Of a DNA stretch of 64,000 nucleotides, positions 26,722 through 34,351 are shown in pieces (positions within the stretch are counted from its first letter, which is position 1; every line of letters begins with the position of its first letter). The DNA is from Haliscomenobacteraceae bacterium (GTDB taxonomy: Bacteria > Bacteroidota > Bacteroidia > Chitinophagales > Saprospiraceae). The stretch lies in the NCBI GenBank assembly GCA_947501115.1, contig CANMVX010000001.1:124001-188000 (forward strand), written 5' to 3'. The position numbers and the translations under genes were made by a program. The notes under the pieces were generated by a model. That model was given only the letters and a program-made list of their open reading frames with translations, did no database searches and was not told the origin of the DNA.

Positions 26722-27663
26722 GTGAATGAATATCAATTTGAACAGAAGAATTTAATCATTGAAGCAGCAAAAACGCTGGGCTTCTCTCGTATCGGTTTTG
26801 CCAGAGCAAGCTCATTAGACCAGTCTGCTGAAAAGCTAACGCAATGGCTTGAAATGGGCTATCATGGTGAAATGAAGTACATGGAAAATCATTTCGATCT
26901 GCGAATAGACCCACGTCAGCTAGTCCCAGGGGCTAAAACGGTCATCGTTCTCTCCTTTAATTATGCTACTAAAAATATACAAAAAGATAAAAATGCACCA
27001 AAAATAGCTAAATACGCCTTTGGAAAAGATTATCATAAAGTGTTAAGAAAAAAATTGAAAAGTCTTTTTTCGTCTATCCAGGAAATTTGTCCAAATAGTC
27101 AGGGTAGATTTTTTACCGATTCTGCCCCTATTTTAGAGAGAGATTGGGCTGAGCTAGCCGGGTTAGGCTGGAAAGGAAAAAATACTCTGCTGATTCATCC
27201 TCAAGCAGGTTCATTTTTCTTCCTGGCGGAAATAATTATTGATGTTGAACTTCCTTATGATAGTCCTATGAGAGATTATTGTGGGTCTTGTCGCCGTTGT
27301 ATTGATGCCTGTCCAACAGATGCCATCGATAAAAATGGTTATTTGTTAGATGCTAAAAAATGTATCTCTTACCTTACTATCGAACTGAAATCTCAAATAC
27401 CCGTAGAATTTAAAGATAAAATGGATAATTGGGTTTTTGGTTGTGATATTTGTCAGGATGTTTGCCCCTGGAATAAATTTTCAACCCCCCATAGCGAAGT
27501 AAATTTTTTACCTAAAGAGGAACTCCTCGATTTAACTTCTGAAGATTGGCATGCTCTGACGGAAGAAAAATTTACAGATCTTTTTGAAAGTTCTGCAGTT
27601 AAAAGAACTGGGTTTAACGGTCTTTCCAGAAATTTGTCTTTTATTAAAACTGAATTCAAATAA
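26722..27663 (+). CDS. queG: Epoxyqueuosine reductase QueG, GTG start
   Basis: Last step of queuosine synthesis in tRNA: cobalamin- and Fe-S-dependent reduction of epoxyqueuosine. It contains the catalytic-Asp region TDSAPILERDWAELAGLGWK and two [4Fe-4S] motifs, CGSCRRCIDACPTDAI and CDICQDVCPWNKF. At 313 residues it is full length for Bacteroidota, without the HEAT extension of longer versions. The start is GTG at 26722; the nearest ATG codons are out of frame or far inside, and the N-terminus aligns from MNEYQFEQKNLIIEAAKTLG. QueE of the same pathway is elsewhere in the window (57256-57891). The AI-2E permease gene follows after 5 nt. Confidence 0.92.
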   Translation: MNEYQFEQKNLIIEAAKTLGFSRIGFARASSLDQSAEKLTQWLEMGYHGEMKYMENHFDLRIDPRQLVPGAKTVIVLSFNYATKNIQKDKNAPKIAKYAFGKDYHKVLRKKLKSLFSSIQEICPNSQGRFFTDSAPILERDWAELAGLGWKGKNTLLIHPQAGSFFFLAEIIIDVELPYDSPMRDYCGSCRRCIDACPTDAIDKNGYLLDAKKCISYLTIELKSQIPVEFKDKMDNWVFGCDICQDVCPWNKFSTPHSEVNFLPKEELLDLTSEDWHALTEEKFTDLFESSAVKRTGFNGLSRNLSFIKTEFK

Positions 27664-27668
27664 TAATT

Positions 27669-28784
27669 ATGCAGATTAATCCATTTTCAAGGTATTTTAT
27701 CATAGCATTGATTACGCTCATCCTGGGTGCCATAATTTATCGGTTTTCTGAAATTATCAGCTATGTCATCATCGCTTGGGTCATTTCTTTAATGGGATCA
27801 CCCATAATGAGATTTTTGAAAAAAATTAGGATTGGTAAGTTTGTAATACCCAATTCAGTAGCGGCTGGGTTGACTTTAGGTGCTTTCCTTTTTTTAGTTG
27901 CAGCCATTCTGGCTTTGTTTATTCCCGTCTTTTTCACTCAGGCTATGAATTTATCTGAAGTGGACTATAAATTAATCGCAGTAGCTCTCGATGAACCTTT
28001 TCAAAACATACTTTACTGGCTAAAGTCTCATGGCATTCCCGTTGAATTAATTAATTTGGAAGATTTGGTAAGTTCACTCACTAAAGGTTGGTTTGAACCC
28101 ACTTTGGTAACAGATATTCTTACCGAATTCTTTTCTACTGCAAGTAACTTTGTGGTGGCCATAGCGTCTATCCTGTTTATTGCCTTTTTTTTTATTCAAG
28201 AACAAGGTATGTTTCTAAGCTTTTTGCTTACCTTAATTCCTGACAATTATGTAGAGCAGACACAAAATGCCATACAAGAATCTATTAGAATCTTATCAAG
28301 GTATTTTAATGGACTGCTTTTACAAATGCTCCTTATTACTATCTATATGTTGGTAATGTTATCAATTTTTGGAATTAAAAATGCATTAATAATAGCCTTC
28401 TTTGCTGCCCTAATGAATCTCATTCCTTATTTAGGCCCTATCTTTGGTGCAGCATTTGCTGTACTTATAACTCTTTCTTCTAATTTAGATCTTTCATTTT
28501 ATACTGAAGTTTGGCCCCAATTGGTGACGGTGGTACTTATTTTTGGCTCTATGCAAATGTTGGATAATTATATTTTGCAGCCTTTTATTTTTTCTAAATC
28601 TGTGCTGGCTCATCCACTTGAAATATTTGTTGTGATCCTTATCGGTGCCAATTTAGCCGGTATTACTGGAATGGTTCTTGCTATACCGATTTATACGATT
28701 ATTCGATCCTTTGCAAAAATATTCTTCGAAAAATTCAAAATAGTTCGTCTGATGACTAAAAATATGAATGAATCAGGATTTTAA
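27669..28784 (+). CDS. AI-2E family (PerM-like) transporter
   Basis: A 371-residue polytopic membrane protein of the AI-2E/UPF0118 family, whose members export small molecules or exchange ions; the substrate here is unknown. Hydrophobic helices lie at ~8-45, ~60-95 and then in a C-terminal block, with family-typical stretches FIAFFFIQEQGMFLSFLLTLIP, FFAALMNLIPYLGPIFGA (the conserved NLIPYxGP motif) and ANLAGITGMVLAIPIYTIIR. It starts 5 nt after queG on the same strand. Its last 12 nt overlap the convergent methylmalonyl-CoA mutase-like gene. Confidence 0.9.
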   Translation: MQINPFSRYFIIALITLILGAIIYRFSEIISYVIIAWVISLMGSPIMRFLKKIRIGKFVIPNSVAAGLTLGAFLFLVAAILALFIPVFFTQAMNLSEVDYKLIAVALDEPFQNILYWLKSHGIPVELINLEDLVSSLTKGWFEPTLVTDILTEFFSTASNFVVAIASILFIAFFFIQEQGMFLSFLLTLIPDNYVEQTQNAIQESIRILSRYFNGLLLQMLLITIYMLVMLSIFGIKNALIIAFFAALMNLIPYLGPIFGAAFAVLITLSSNLDLSFYTEVWPQLVTVVLIFGSMQMLDNYILQPFIFSKSVLAHPLEIFVVILIGANLAGITGMVLAIPIYTIIRSFAKIFFEKFKIVRLMTKNMNESGF

Positions 28785-29678
28785 CTTGCTCCAAATTTGT
28801 TGAGCTAATTTTGTTGTCAATTCATCTACGTAAAAACTTCCTGCAACCGGATCTATTATTTCTCCAATACCAGACTCCATGGTGAAAATATTATGGATAT
28901 GAGATAAGTTTTCTGTTCTCATTTCCTCAGCTATTTCATCAAACTCAAGATAAATAAGATCGGCACCACCTAATACGGCAGAAAGTGTTTTTGCTGTTGC
29001 TTCAATAAGAAATTGGTCGTTTAACCCGTTTCTCATAATAGGTAAGGTCGAAATAAACAAGGGCGGCGGCGGATTATCTATCTTAAAAGCTTTAAGTATG
29101 TTTCTCCAAACTATTCTCTGAGCCCGACCTAAAGAAATTTCGTACAAATAATTACCTTGAATTTCTCTCGAAAAATATATATTTCCAAGGAACTCATTAA
29201 TATGTCCTTTACTTATTTCGAAACGTTGAATTAAACTAATAGCCAGCCGAAAGTTCTCTAATATTTGTTGAATAACAAAGTCTGAAGGTTTCCCTCCCTC
29301 CTGATGTACATCGATCCAATGACAGGATGGGAATAATCTTTTTAATTCATAAGCCCTGATTTTAGTCTCCTCCGTCACATTGAGTTTGAAATTATTTATG
29401 CCAATAGAAATAAAGAATTCAATATTTTCTTCTTTAATCGTTTCCGTGTTTCGGAAACTAATACCCCATTGACATACATGGTTTTTTCTCCAAACAATAG
29501 GTTTCATTTTTTTATCCACTTTGTCAGAAAAAACCACAGGAGGCATTATAATTTCATTATTGTAGTGGAAGTTTAAACTTTCTAATGGTTTTCCATTGAG
29601 TTCTTTTTCTGCTACCTTAACCCAATCTGAGATATCAGCTTTTGGAAATTTATCAAAAAAATGAGACGATTGATGCAT
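28773..29678 (-). CDS. Shortened methylmalonyl-CoA mutase small-subunit-like protein
   Basis: A 301-residue homologue of the non-catalytic (MutA-type) subunit. The N-terminus FDKFPKADISDWVKVAEKEL and GKPLESLNFHYNNEIIM resembles the MutA start. The C-terminus ESGIGEIIDPVAGSFYVDEL is the conserved closing segment of the mutase barrel family. The middle barrel region is much shorter than in homologues of ~450-600 residues. No B12-binding DxHxxG motif is present, as expected for this subunit, and no catalytic mutB lies beside it. It could be a relict subunit pairing with a mutB elsewhere. No frame disruption is visible. It overlaps the AI-2E gene end by 12 nt. Confidence 0.72.
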   Translation of the reverse strand: MHQSSHFFDKFPKADISDWVKVAEKELNGKPLESLNFHYNNEIIMPPVVFSDKVDKKMKPIVWRKNHVCQWGISFRNTETIKEENIEFFISIGINNFKLNVTEETKIRAYELKRLFPSCHWIDVHQEGGKPSDFVIQQILENFRLAISLIQRFEISKGHINEFLGNIYFSREIQGNYLYEISLGRAQRIVWRNILKAFKIDNPPPPLFISTLPIMRNGLNDQFLIEATAKTLSAVLGGADLIYLEFDEIAEEMRTENLSHIHNIFTMESGIGEIIDPVAGSFYVDELTTKLAQQIWSKLKS

Positions 29679-29783
29679 ACTTTTACTTTTATAAAATACT
29701 TTCCTCCTAAATGTAGGTATTTTTTTTTGTGAAAATTAAATGATTTTTATCCTATTATAAAACTTTTATTTTACATGATTGGT

Positions 29784-29791
29784 TATATTTG
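29784..29791 (+). promoter_or_regulatory. -7 promoter element TATATTTG upstream of iscS
   Basis: Perfect TAnnTTTG, 44 nt before the iscS ATG. I see no convincing -33 TTTG. There is no obvious IscR-type palindrome that I can point to. Confidence 0.5.
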
Positions 29792-29835
29792 CTGTTGGCA
29801 TTTTCTTTTAGATTAAATCTAAATAAATTATAATA

Positions 29836-31062
29836 ATGATAAAGGAACCTATTCGTGTTTACTTAGACAATAACTCAACAACACCATGTGATCCAAGAGT
29901 TGTGGATACAATGGTGCCTTATTTTTATCAGAAACCTGGAAATTCAGCGAGTAGAAATCATCCTTTTGGATGGGAAGCTGAGGAAGGGGTAGATTACGCA
30001 AGAGAACAAATTGCGGCTTTGCTTAAGGTCGATCCTAAAGAAATAATTTTCACCTCGGGCGCTACCGAATCAGATAACCTGGCTATCAAGGGCGTTTTTG
30101 AAATGTACAGGTCAAAAGGAAATCATATCATTACCGTGACCACCGAGCATAAAGCTGTGTTGGATACTTGTGATAAGTTGACAGAGGCTGGTGCTGAAAT
30201 AACCTACCTGAAAGTGGCAGAGGATGGTCTTATTGATTTAGCAGAGTTGGAAGCAGCCATCAAATCAACTACCATCTTAGTGTCGGTTATGTGGGCTAAT
30301 AATGAAACAGGTGTTATCCAACCCATGAAAGAGATTGGTGATATTTGTGAAAAGCATGGGGTCCTTTTTATGAGTGATGCCACGCAGGCAGTAGGAAAAA
30401 TTCCTACTTACCCTAAGGAAATTGGTGTTCATCTGTTGGCTTTTACTTCCCATAAAATGTATGGACCTAAAGGAGTTGGTGCGCTTTACGTAAGCAGAAA
30501 ATCCCCCCGTGTAAAAGTTACTGCTCAAATGGACGGTGGCGGTCATGAAAGAGGTATGCGCTCAGGTACCCTCAATGTTCCTGGTATTGTTGGCTTCGGT
30601 AAAGCAGCTGAAATAGCAAGATTAGAAATGAATGCCGATGCAGAAAGATTAAGTAAACTAAGAGATAGATTAGAGCACGAACTTACTTCAAGATTGGAGG
30701 AGTGTTATATTAATGGTAACGTAGATCATAGAATGCCTCACGTCACCAATATTAGCTTTAAACACGTGGAAGGCGAGGGGCTTATGATGACCTTCAACCA
30801 AAATATAGCCGTTTCTTCGGGTTCAGCTTGTACCTCAGCCTCTCTTGAACCTTCTTATGTCCTTGTCGCATTAGGTTTAGGTGACGATTTAGCTCATTCT
30901 TCCATTCGTTTTAGTCTGGGCAGATTTACTACAGACGAAGAGGTAGATTTTGCCGTGGAGAAATTAGTGGCAGGCGTAAATCACATGAGAGATTTAAGTC
31001 CTATTTGGGAAATGTACAAAGAGGGAGTAGATCTTAACAATGTGCAATGGTCTGAACACTAA
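29836..31062 (+). CDS. iscS: Cysteine desulfurase
   Basis: PLP enzyme that releases sulfur from cysteine as persulfide and feeds Fe-S cluster assembly. It begins with the typical RVYLDNNSTTPCDPRVVDTM. It has TSGATESDNLA (PLP phosphate), TTEHKAVLD, SDATQAVGKI, the PLP lysine Lys207 in SHKMYGPKG and the persulfide cysteine in SSGSACTSAS. At 408 residues it is the group I (IscS) type with the long active-site loop. First gene of iscS-iscU-iscA, with iscU starting 33 nt later. Confidence 0.95.
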   Translation: MIKEPIRVYLDNNSTTPCDPRVVDTMVPYFYQKPGNSASRNHPFGWEAEEGVDYAREQIAALLKVDPKEIIFTSGATESDNLAIKGVFEMYRSKGNHIITVTTEHKAVLDTCDKLTEAGAEITYLKVAEDGLIDLAELEAAIKSTTILVSVMWANNETGVIQPMKEIGDICEKHGVLFMSDATQAVGKIPTYPKEIGVHLLAFTSHKMYGPKGVGALYVSRKSPRVKVTAQMDGGGHERGMRSGTLNVPGIVGFGKAAEIARLEMNADAERLSKLRDRLEHELTSRLEECYINGNVDHRMPHVTNISFKHVEGEGLMMTFNQNIAVSSGSACTSASLEPSYVLVALGLGDDLAHSSIRFSLGRFTTDEEVDFAVEKLVAGVNHMRDLSPIWEMYKEGVDLNNVQWSEH

Positions 31063-31095
31063 AATTTTATATCATCCGTTTTAAATTATCATATT

Positions 31096-31509
31096 ATGGC
31101 ATATTCAGAAAAAGTACTGGAACACTTTCAGCATCCTAAAAATGTAGGAACCCTCGATAAAAGTAAATCTACCGTTGGTACTGGCTTAGTGGGTGCTCCT
31201 GAATGCGGTGATGTTATGCGTCTTCAAATCGAAGTCGATCCTTCAACGCAAACTATTATTGATGCAAAATTCAAAACCTTTGGTTGTGGTTCTGCTATCG
31301 CTTCCTCTTCTCTGGCAACAGAGTGGCTTAAAGGCAAAACTATCGAACAAGCTTTAACCATAGATAATATGGATATTGTAGAAGAATTAGCCCTGCCGCC
31401 AGTTAAAATTCATTGTTCTGTTTTGGCAGAAGATGCTATCAAAGGGGCTATCGCCGATTATCAGTCTAAAAATGGAATAGCCGTTACTGCAATGGCTGCT
31501 TCTCACTAA
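31096..31509 (+). CDS. iscU: Fe-S cluster scaffold protein
   Basis: Scaffold on which IscS sulfur and iron are assembled. The 137-residue protein has all three conserved cysteine sites: PECGDVMRL (with the flanking Asp), FKTFGCGSAIASSS, and LPPVKIHCSVLAEDA, which includes the LPPVK chaperone-binding motif recognised by HscA-type chaperones. That motif distinguishes IscU from SufU. No hscA/hscB genes are present in the window. A strong hairpin lies between this gene and iscA. Confidence 0.95.
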   Translation: MAYSEKVLEHFQHPKNVGTLDKSKSTVGTGLVGAPECGDVMRLQIEVDPSTQTIIDAKFKTFGCGSAIASSSLATEWLKGKTIEQALTIDNMDIVEELALPPVKIHCSVLAEDAIKGAIADYQSKNGIAVTAMAASH

Positions 31510-31518
31510 TTTATAAAA

Positions 31519-31554
31519 AAGAGGCTATTTTATGTTATATTAAAATAGCCTCTT
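31519..31554 (+). terminator. Perfect 14-bp hairpin between iscU and iscA
   Basis: Inverted repeat AAGAGGCTATTTTA at 31519-31532, an 8-nt loop, and its exact complement at 31541-31554. It begins 10 nt after the iscU stop and ends 12 nt before the iscA ATG. There is no U-tract on its 3' side in the forward direction, so it may be an attenuator or a processing/stability element rather than a full terminator. Confidence 0.65.
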
Positions 31555-31566
31555 AATCTCAATACT

Positions 31567-31893
31567 ATGCTTTACGTCGGGGAATCTGCAAAATCTAAAA
31601 TCGTCGAAATTCGTGCTGACAAAAATATGTCAGATGATTTTTTCGTAAGAGTATCCGTCACAAGTGGCGGTTGCTCAGGTTTAAGTTATCAGATGGATTT
31701 TGATAATGAGGGGAAACCCAATGATCAAATTTTTGAAGATAACGATGTTAAAATTGTGACTGATTTAAAAAGCTTTCTCTATTTGTGCAATACTACCCTT
31801 GAGTTTTCCGGTGGTCTCGATGGGAAAGGTTTTTATTTTAATAATCCTAATGCTGCTCGTACCTGTGGTTGTGGTGAAAGTTTTGCTGTTTAA
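31567..31893 (+). CDS. iscA: HesB/IscA-type Fe-S carrier protein
   Basis: A-type carrier that delivers or repairs Fe-S clusters. 108 residues with the three conserved cysteines of the family: SGGCSGLSYQM and the C-terminal RTCGCGESF. Length and spacing are normal. It is separated from iscU by 57 nt containing a perfect hairpin, so its level may be set separately from iscS-iscU. The downstream glycosyltransferase gene starts 32 nt later. Confidence 0.93.
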   Translation: MLYVGESAKSKIVEIRADKNMSDDFFVRVSVTSGGCSGLSYQMDFDNEGKPNDQIFEDNDVKIVTDLKSFLYLCNTTLEFSGGLDGKGFYFNNPNAARTCGCGESFAV

Positions 31894-31925
31894 TTGGTTA
31901 GGTGTATGGTCCTATCATTGTGCGA

Positions 31926-33056
31926 ATGATAAATCTGGCATTCGATGCGAAAAGGTTCTTTAAAAACGCAACCGGCCTCGGAAATTATAGTAGAACGCTA
32001 TTAATAAATCTAAATAAATATCATCCTCGATCATTCAAGTTATTTCTATTTTCTCCATTTTCCTCAGAAAATTCTCCCTTACGGGAAAATCATTCTTTTA
32101 ATATTGTACGACCCAGTTGGTACAAATATTTTTTTTGGAGGTCCTTCGGTGTGCCTAAAGATTGTAAAAAACATCTTATTCAAATTTATCACGGACTAAG
32201 TAATGAATTGCCCGTCGAATTTGTGAAAAACCCAAATATCAAATGGGTGGTTACTATTCATGATATTGCTTTCCTTTATTATAAAACAGATTATTCTTTT
32301 TTTGATAGATTTATTCATTTTCAAAAAATAAGATATAGCTGCCAAAAGGCAGATGTAGTTATTGCTGTAAGTGAATATACTAAAATAGATATCTGTAAAA
32401 AATTTAATCTTCCTCCCGAAAAAATAGAGGTAGTATATCAAACAGTAAACGATAGTTTCAAAAAGACCTATACAAAAGTCGATTTTCAACAAGTTGTGAA
32501 CCTTTATCAAATACCGAATCAATATTTCCTATCTGTTGGAAGCATTACAGCAAGGAAAAATTTGTTATCCGCTTTAAAAGCCTGGAAAGGTCTTCCCACT
32601 GAATATCAAAGGCCTTTTCTAATTATTGGTAAGCCAAACCTTAAATATTTTAAAATAATTAAAGCAGAATTAGATCTCTTTAAAGAGATTTATTCTAATA
32701 AAATTATGTTTAGAAACGTAGCGAACGAACATTTACCTATCGTTTATCAAAATGCAGAAGTTTTTATATACCCTTCTTATTTTGAAGGTTTTGGTATTCC
32801 TGTTTTAGAAGCATTATATAGCGGTATTCCTGTAATTACAAGTAAAACAACATCGTTACCTGAAGTGGGTGGTCCAGGTGCTTACTTGGTAGATCCCTCT
32901 AATTATGAAGAAATAAGGGCAGGGATTCTCTTTTTTATGCAACATAGAGAACAAAGAGAACACGCTGTAAATAAGGGGTTAGAGCATGTCAAAAAATTTG
33001 AAGCACAAGTGGTAACTGATAAATTAGTACGCGTTTATCAAAGTTTACTTCACTAA
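31926..33056 (+). CDS. Glycosyltransferase family 4 protein
   Basis: A GT-B retaining glycosyltransferase of about 376 residues, probably making a cell-surface glycan or lipid-linked sugar. The N-terminal domain begins MINLAFDAKRFFKNATGLGNYSR, with the Gly-rich acceptor loop. The C-terminal donor domain has YFLSVGSITARKNL and the E-x7-E motif in YFEGFGIPVLEALYSG, then PVITSKTTSLPEVGG. An in-frame ATG 24 nt upstream (31902) is less likely because family members begin at the MINLAFDAK position. Donor and acceptor cannot be told. No other glycan genes adjoin it. Confidence 0.87.
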   Translation: MINLAFDAKRFFKNATGLGNYSRTLLINLNKYHPRSFKLFLFSPFSSENSPLRENHSFNIVRPSWYKYFFWRSFGVPKDCKKHLIQIYHGLSNELPVEFVKNPNIKWVVTIHDIAFLYYKTDYSFFDRFIHFQKIRYSCQKADVVIAVSEYTKIDICKKFNLPPEKIEVVYQTVNDSFKKTYTKVDFQQVVNLYQIPNQYFLSVGSITARKNLLSALKAWKGLPTEYQRPFLIIGKPNLKYFKIIKAELDLFKEIYSNKIMFRNVANEHLPIVYQNAEVFIYPSYFEGFGIPVLEALYSGIPVITSKTTSLPEVGGPGAYLVDPSNYEEIRAGILFFMQHREQREHAVNKGLEHVKKFEAQVVTDKLVRVYQSLLH

Positions 33057-33057
33057 G

Positions 33058-34323
33058 TCAACTTTTTGCCATCTCCTTTAAAGCTGTAATGAAAATATCC
33101 AGTTCCTTGGTGGTAGTGTAAATATTGGGTACAATTCTACAACCCTGAACTCCTTGACCATCAATGGCTACCGTCCAAATTCTATATTTTTTCAAGAGAT
33201 TTTCTGCCATTAAAGAGGTTTTCATATTTTTTATACCCACATTGGCGATACCACAAACTCTTTGTGGGTCAGCTGGCGTATTAACTATTATATTTGGTTC
33301 ATTGCGCACGCGGCTGGTCCAATAATTTTGTAAATAGCGTAATCTGGCTTCTTTTTTATCTAATCCTATGCGATGTAAATACTCAATGGCATTTCCTATC
33401 GCTAAGTCAGTAGCAACGGGATGGGTACCTGTATGATTCATTCTCCTTATATTTTCCAAAGGATAGCCAAAATCACCAAACATTGGCCAAAGACCGCTTA
33501 TTTTATCTTTATTGATATATAATAATCCTGCGCCTAAGGGAGCAGATAGCCATTTATGAAGACTGGAACCATAGTAGTCACAGTGTAATTCTTTGATGTC
33601 AAAGGCAAAATGTCCAATAGCATGGGCTCCATCAACCAGTACCTCCACACCCTTTTTATGAGCCATATCACAGATTTTTCTGATGGGAAGTATCTGACCT
33701 GTTATATTTACAATATGGCAAACCATAATCAATTTCGTTTTACTGGTTATCGCTTTCTCATAGACCGCGACAATTTCTTCATCAGATATTGGAATATTCG
33801 GCACATCTACTATTTTTCTAACAATACCATATCTTTCTTCACATAGGCGAAAATGCTCTATCATAGCGAAATAGTCTTGGTTTGCCATAATGGCCTCATC
33901 ACCTTTTTCCCAATGAAGACCTCCAATGACCGTATCTAAAGATTCTGTTGTGTTTCTGGTAATGATGATTTCTTCCGCATCACATTGGATTAGATCCGCA
34001 AGTTGACCACAAACAGCTCTTTTATTATCCCACTGAACGGTTCGCATGTAATGAGAACCCTGATAATTTACTTCTCTAATATGATGAAGATAGTCTTCCA
34101 GAATGGCTTGTGGCATAAAACAATAATATCCGTTTTCAAGATTTATATAATCCGGCTTTAATCGGTAGCCTCCTCTGATTCCTAACCAATAATTTTCGTC
34201 TTCAGCTATTTCTTCCACCGATTTATTGGTAACGGTGAGATTTAACTTTTCTAAGGTGTTAAATAAGGCAGGGGCACCTAAGCCCATGGCGATGGAGTGT
34301 TTGAAAAAGGTCCTTTTATCCAT
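33058..34323 (-). CDS. Class V aminotransferase-fold PLP protein, isopenicillin-N-epimerase-like, exported
   Basis: A 421-residue fold-type I PLP enzyme in the class V group. The N-terminus MDKRTFFKHSIAMGLGAPALF looks like a Tat-type signal (a K-R variant), suggesting periplasmic action. Catalytic features are ITRNTTESLDTVI, EVLVDGAHAIGHF (PLP Asp and His), and the Schiff-base lysine in GSSLHKWLSAPLGAG. This pattern resembles CefD (isopenicillin N epimerase) and related exported PLP lyases or epimerases; real activity is unknown. It lies 28 nt downstream of the penicillin-acylase-family gene on the same strand, likely one operon. Confidence 0.82.
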   Translation of the reverse strand: MDKRTFFKHSIAMGLGAPALFNTLEKLNLTVTNKSVEEIAEDENYWLGIRGGYRLKPDYINLENGYYCFMPQAILEDYLHHIREVNYQGSHYMRTVQWDNKRAVCGQLADLIQCDAEEIIITRNTTESLDTVIGGLHWEKGDEAIMANQDYFAMIEHFRLCEERYGIVRKIVDVPNIPISDEEIVAVYEKAITSKTKLIMVCHIVNITGQILPIRKICDMAHKKGVEVLVDGAHAIGHFAFDIKELHCDYYGSSLHKWLSAPLGAGLLYINKDKISGLWPMFGDFGYPLENIRRMNHTGTHPVATDLAIGNAIEYLHRIGLDKKEARLRYLQNYWTSRVRNEPNIIVNTPADPQRVCGIANVGIKNMKTSLMAENLLKKYRIWTVAIDGQGVQGCRIVPNIYTTTKELDIFITALKEMAKS

Positions 34324-34351
34324 GACTGTTCGTTTTCTTTGATGGTTTAAA

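Noticed and set aside
28773-29678. Pseudogene call for the mutase small subunit
   Set aside because: The frame is intact from start to stop with conserved N- and C-terminal segments, so degradation is not shown.
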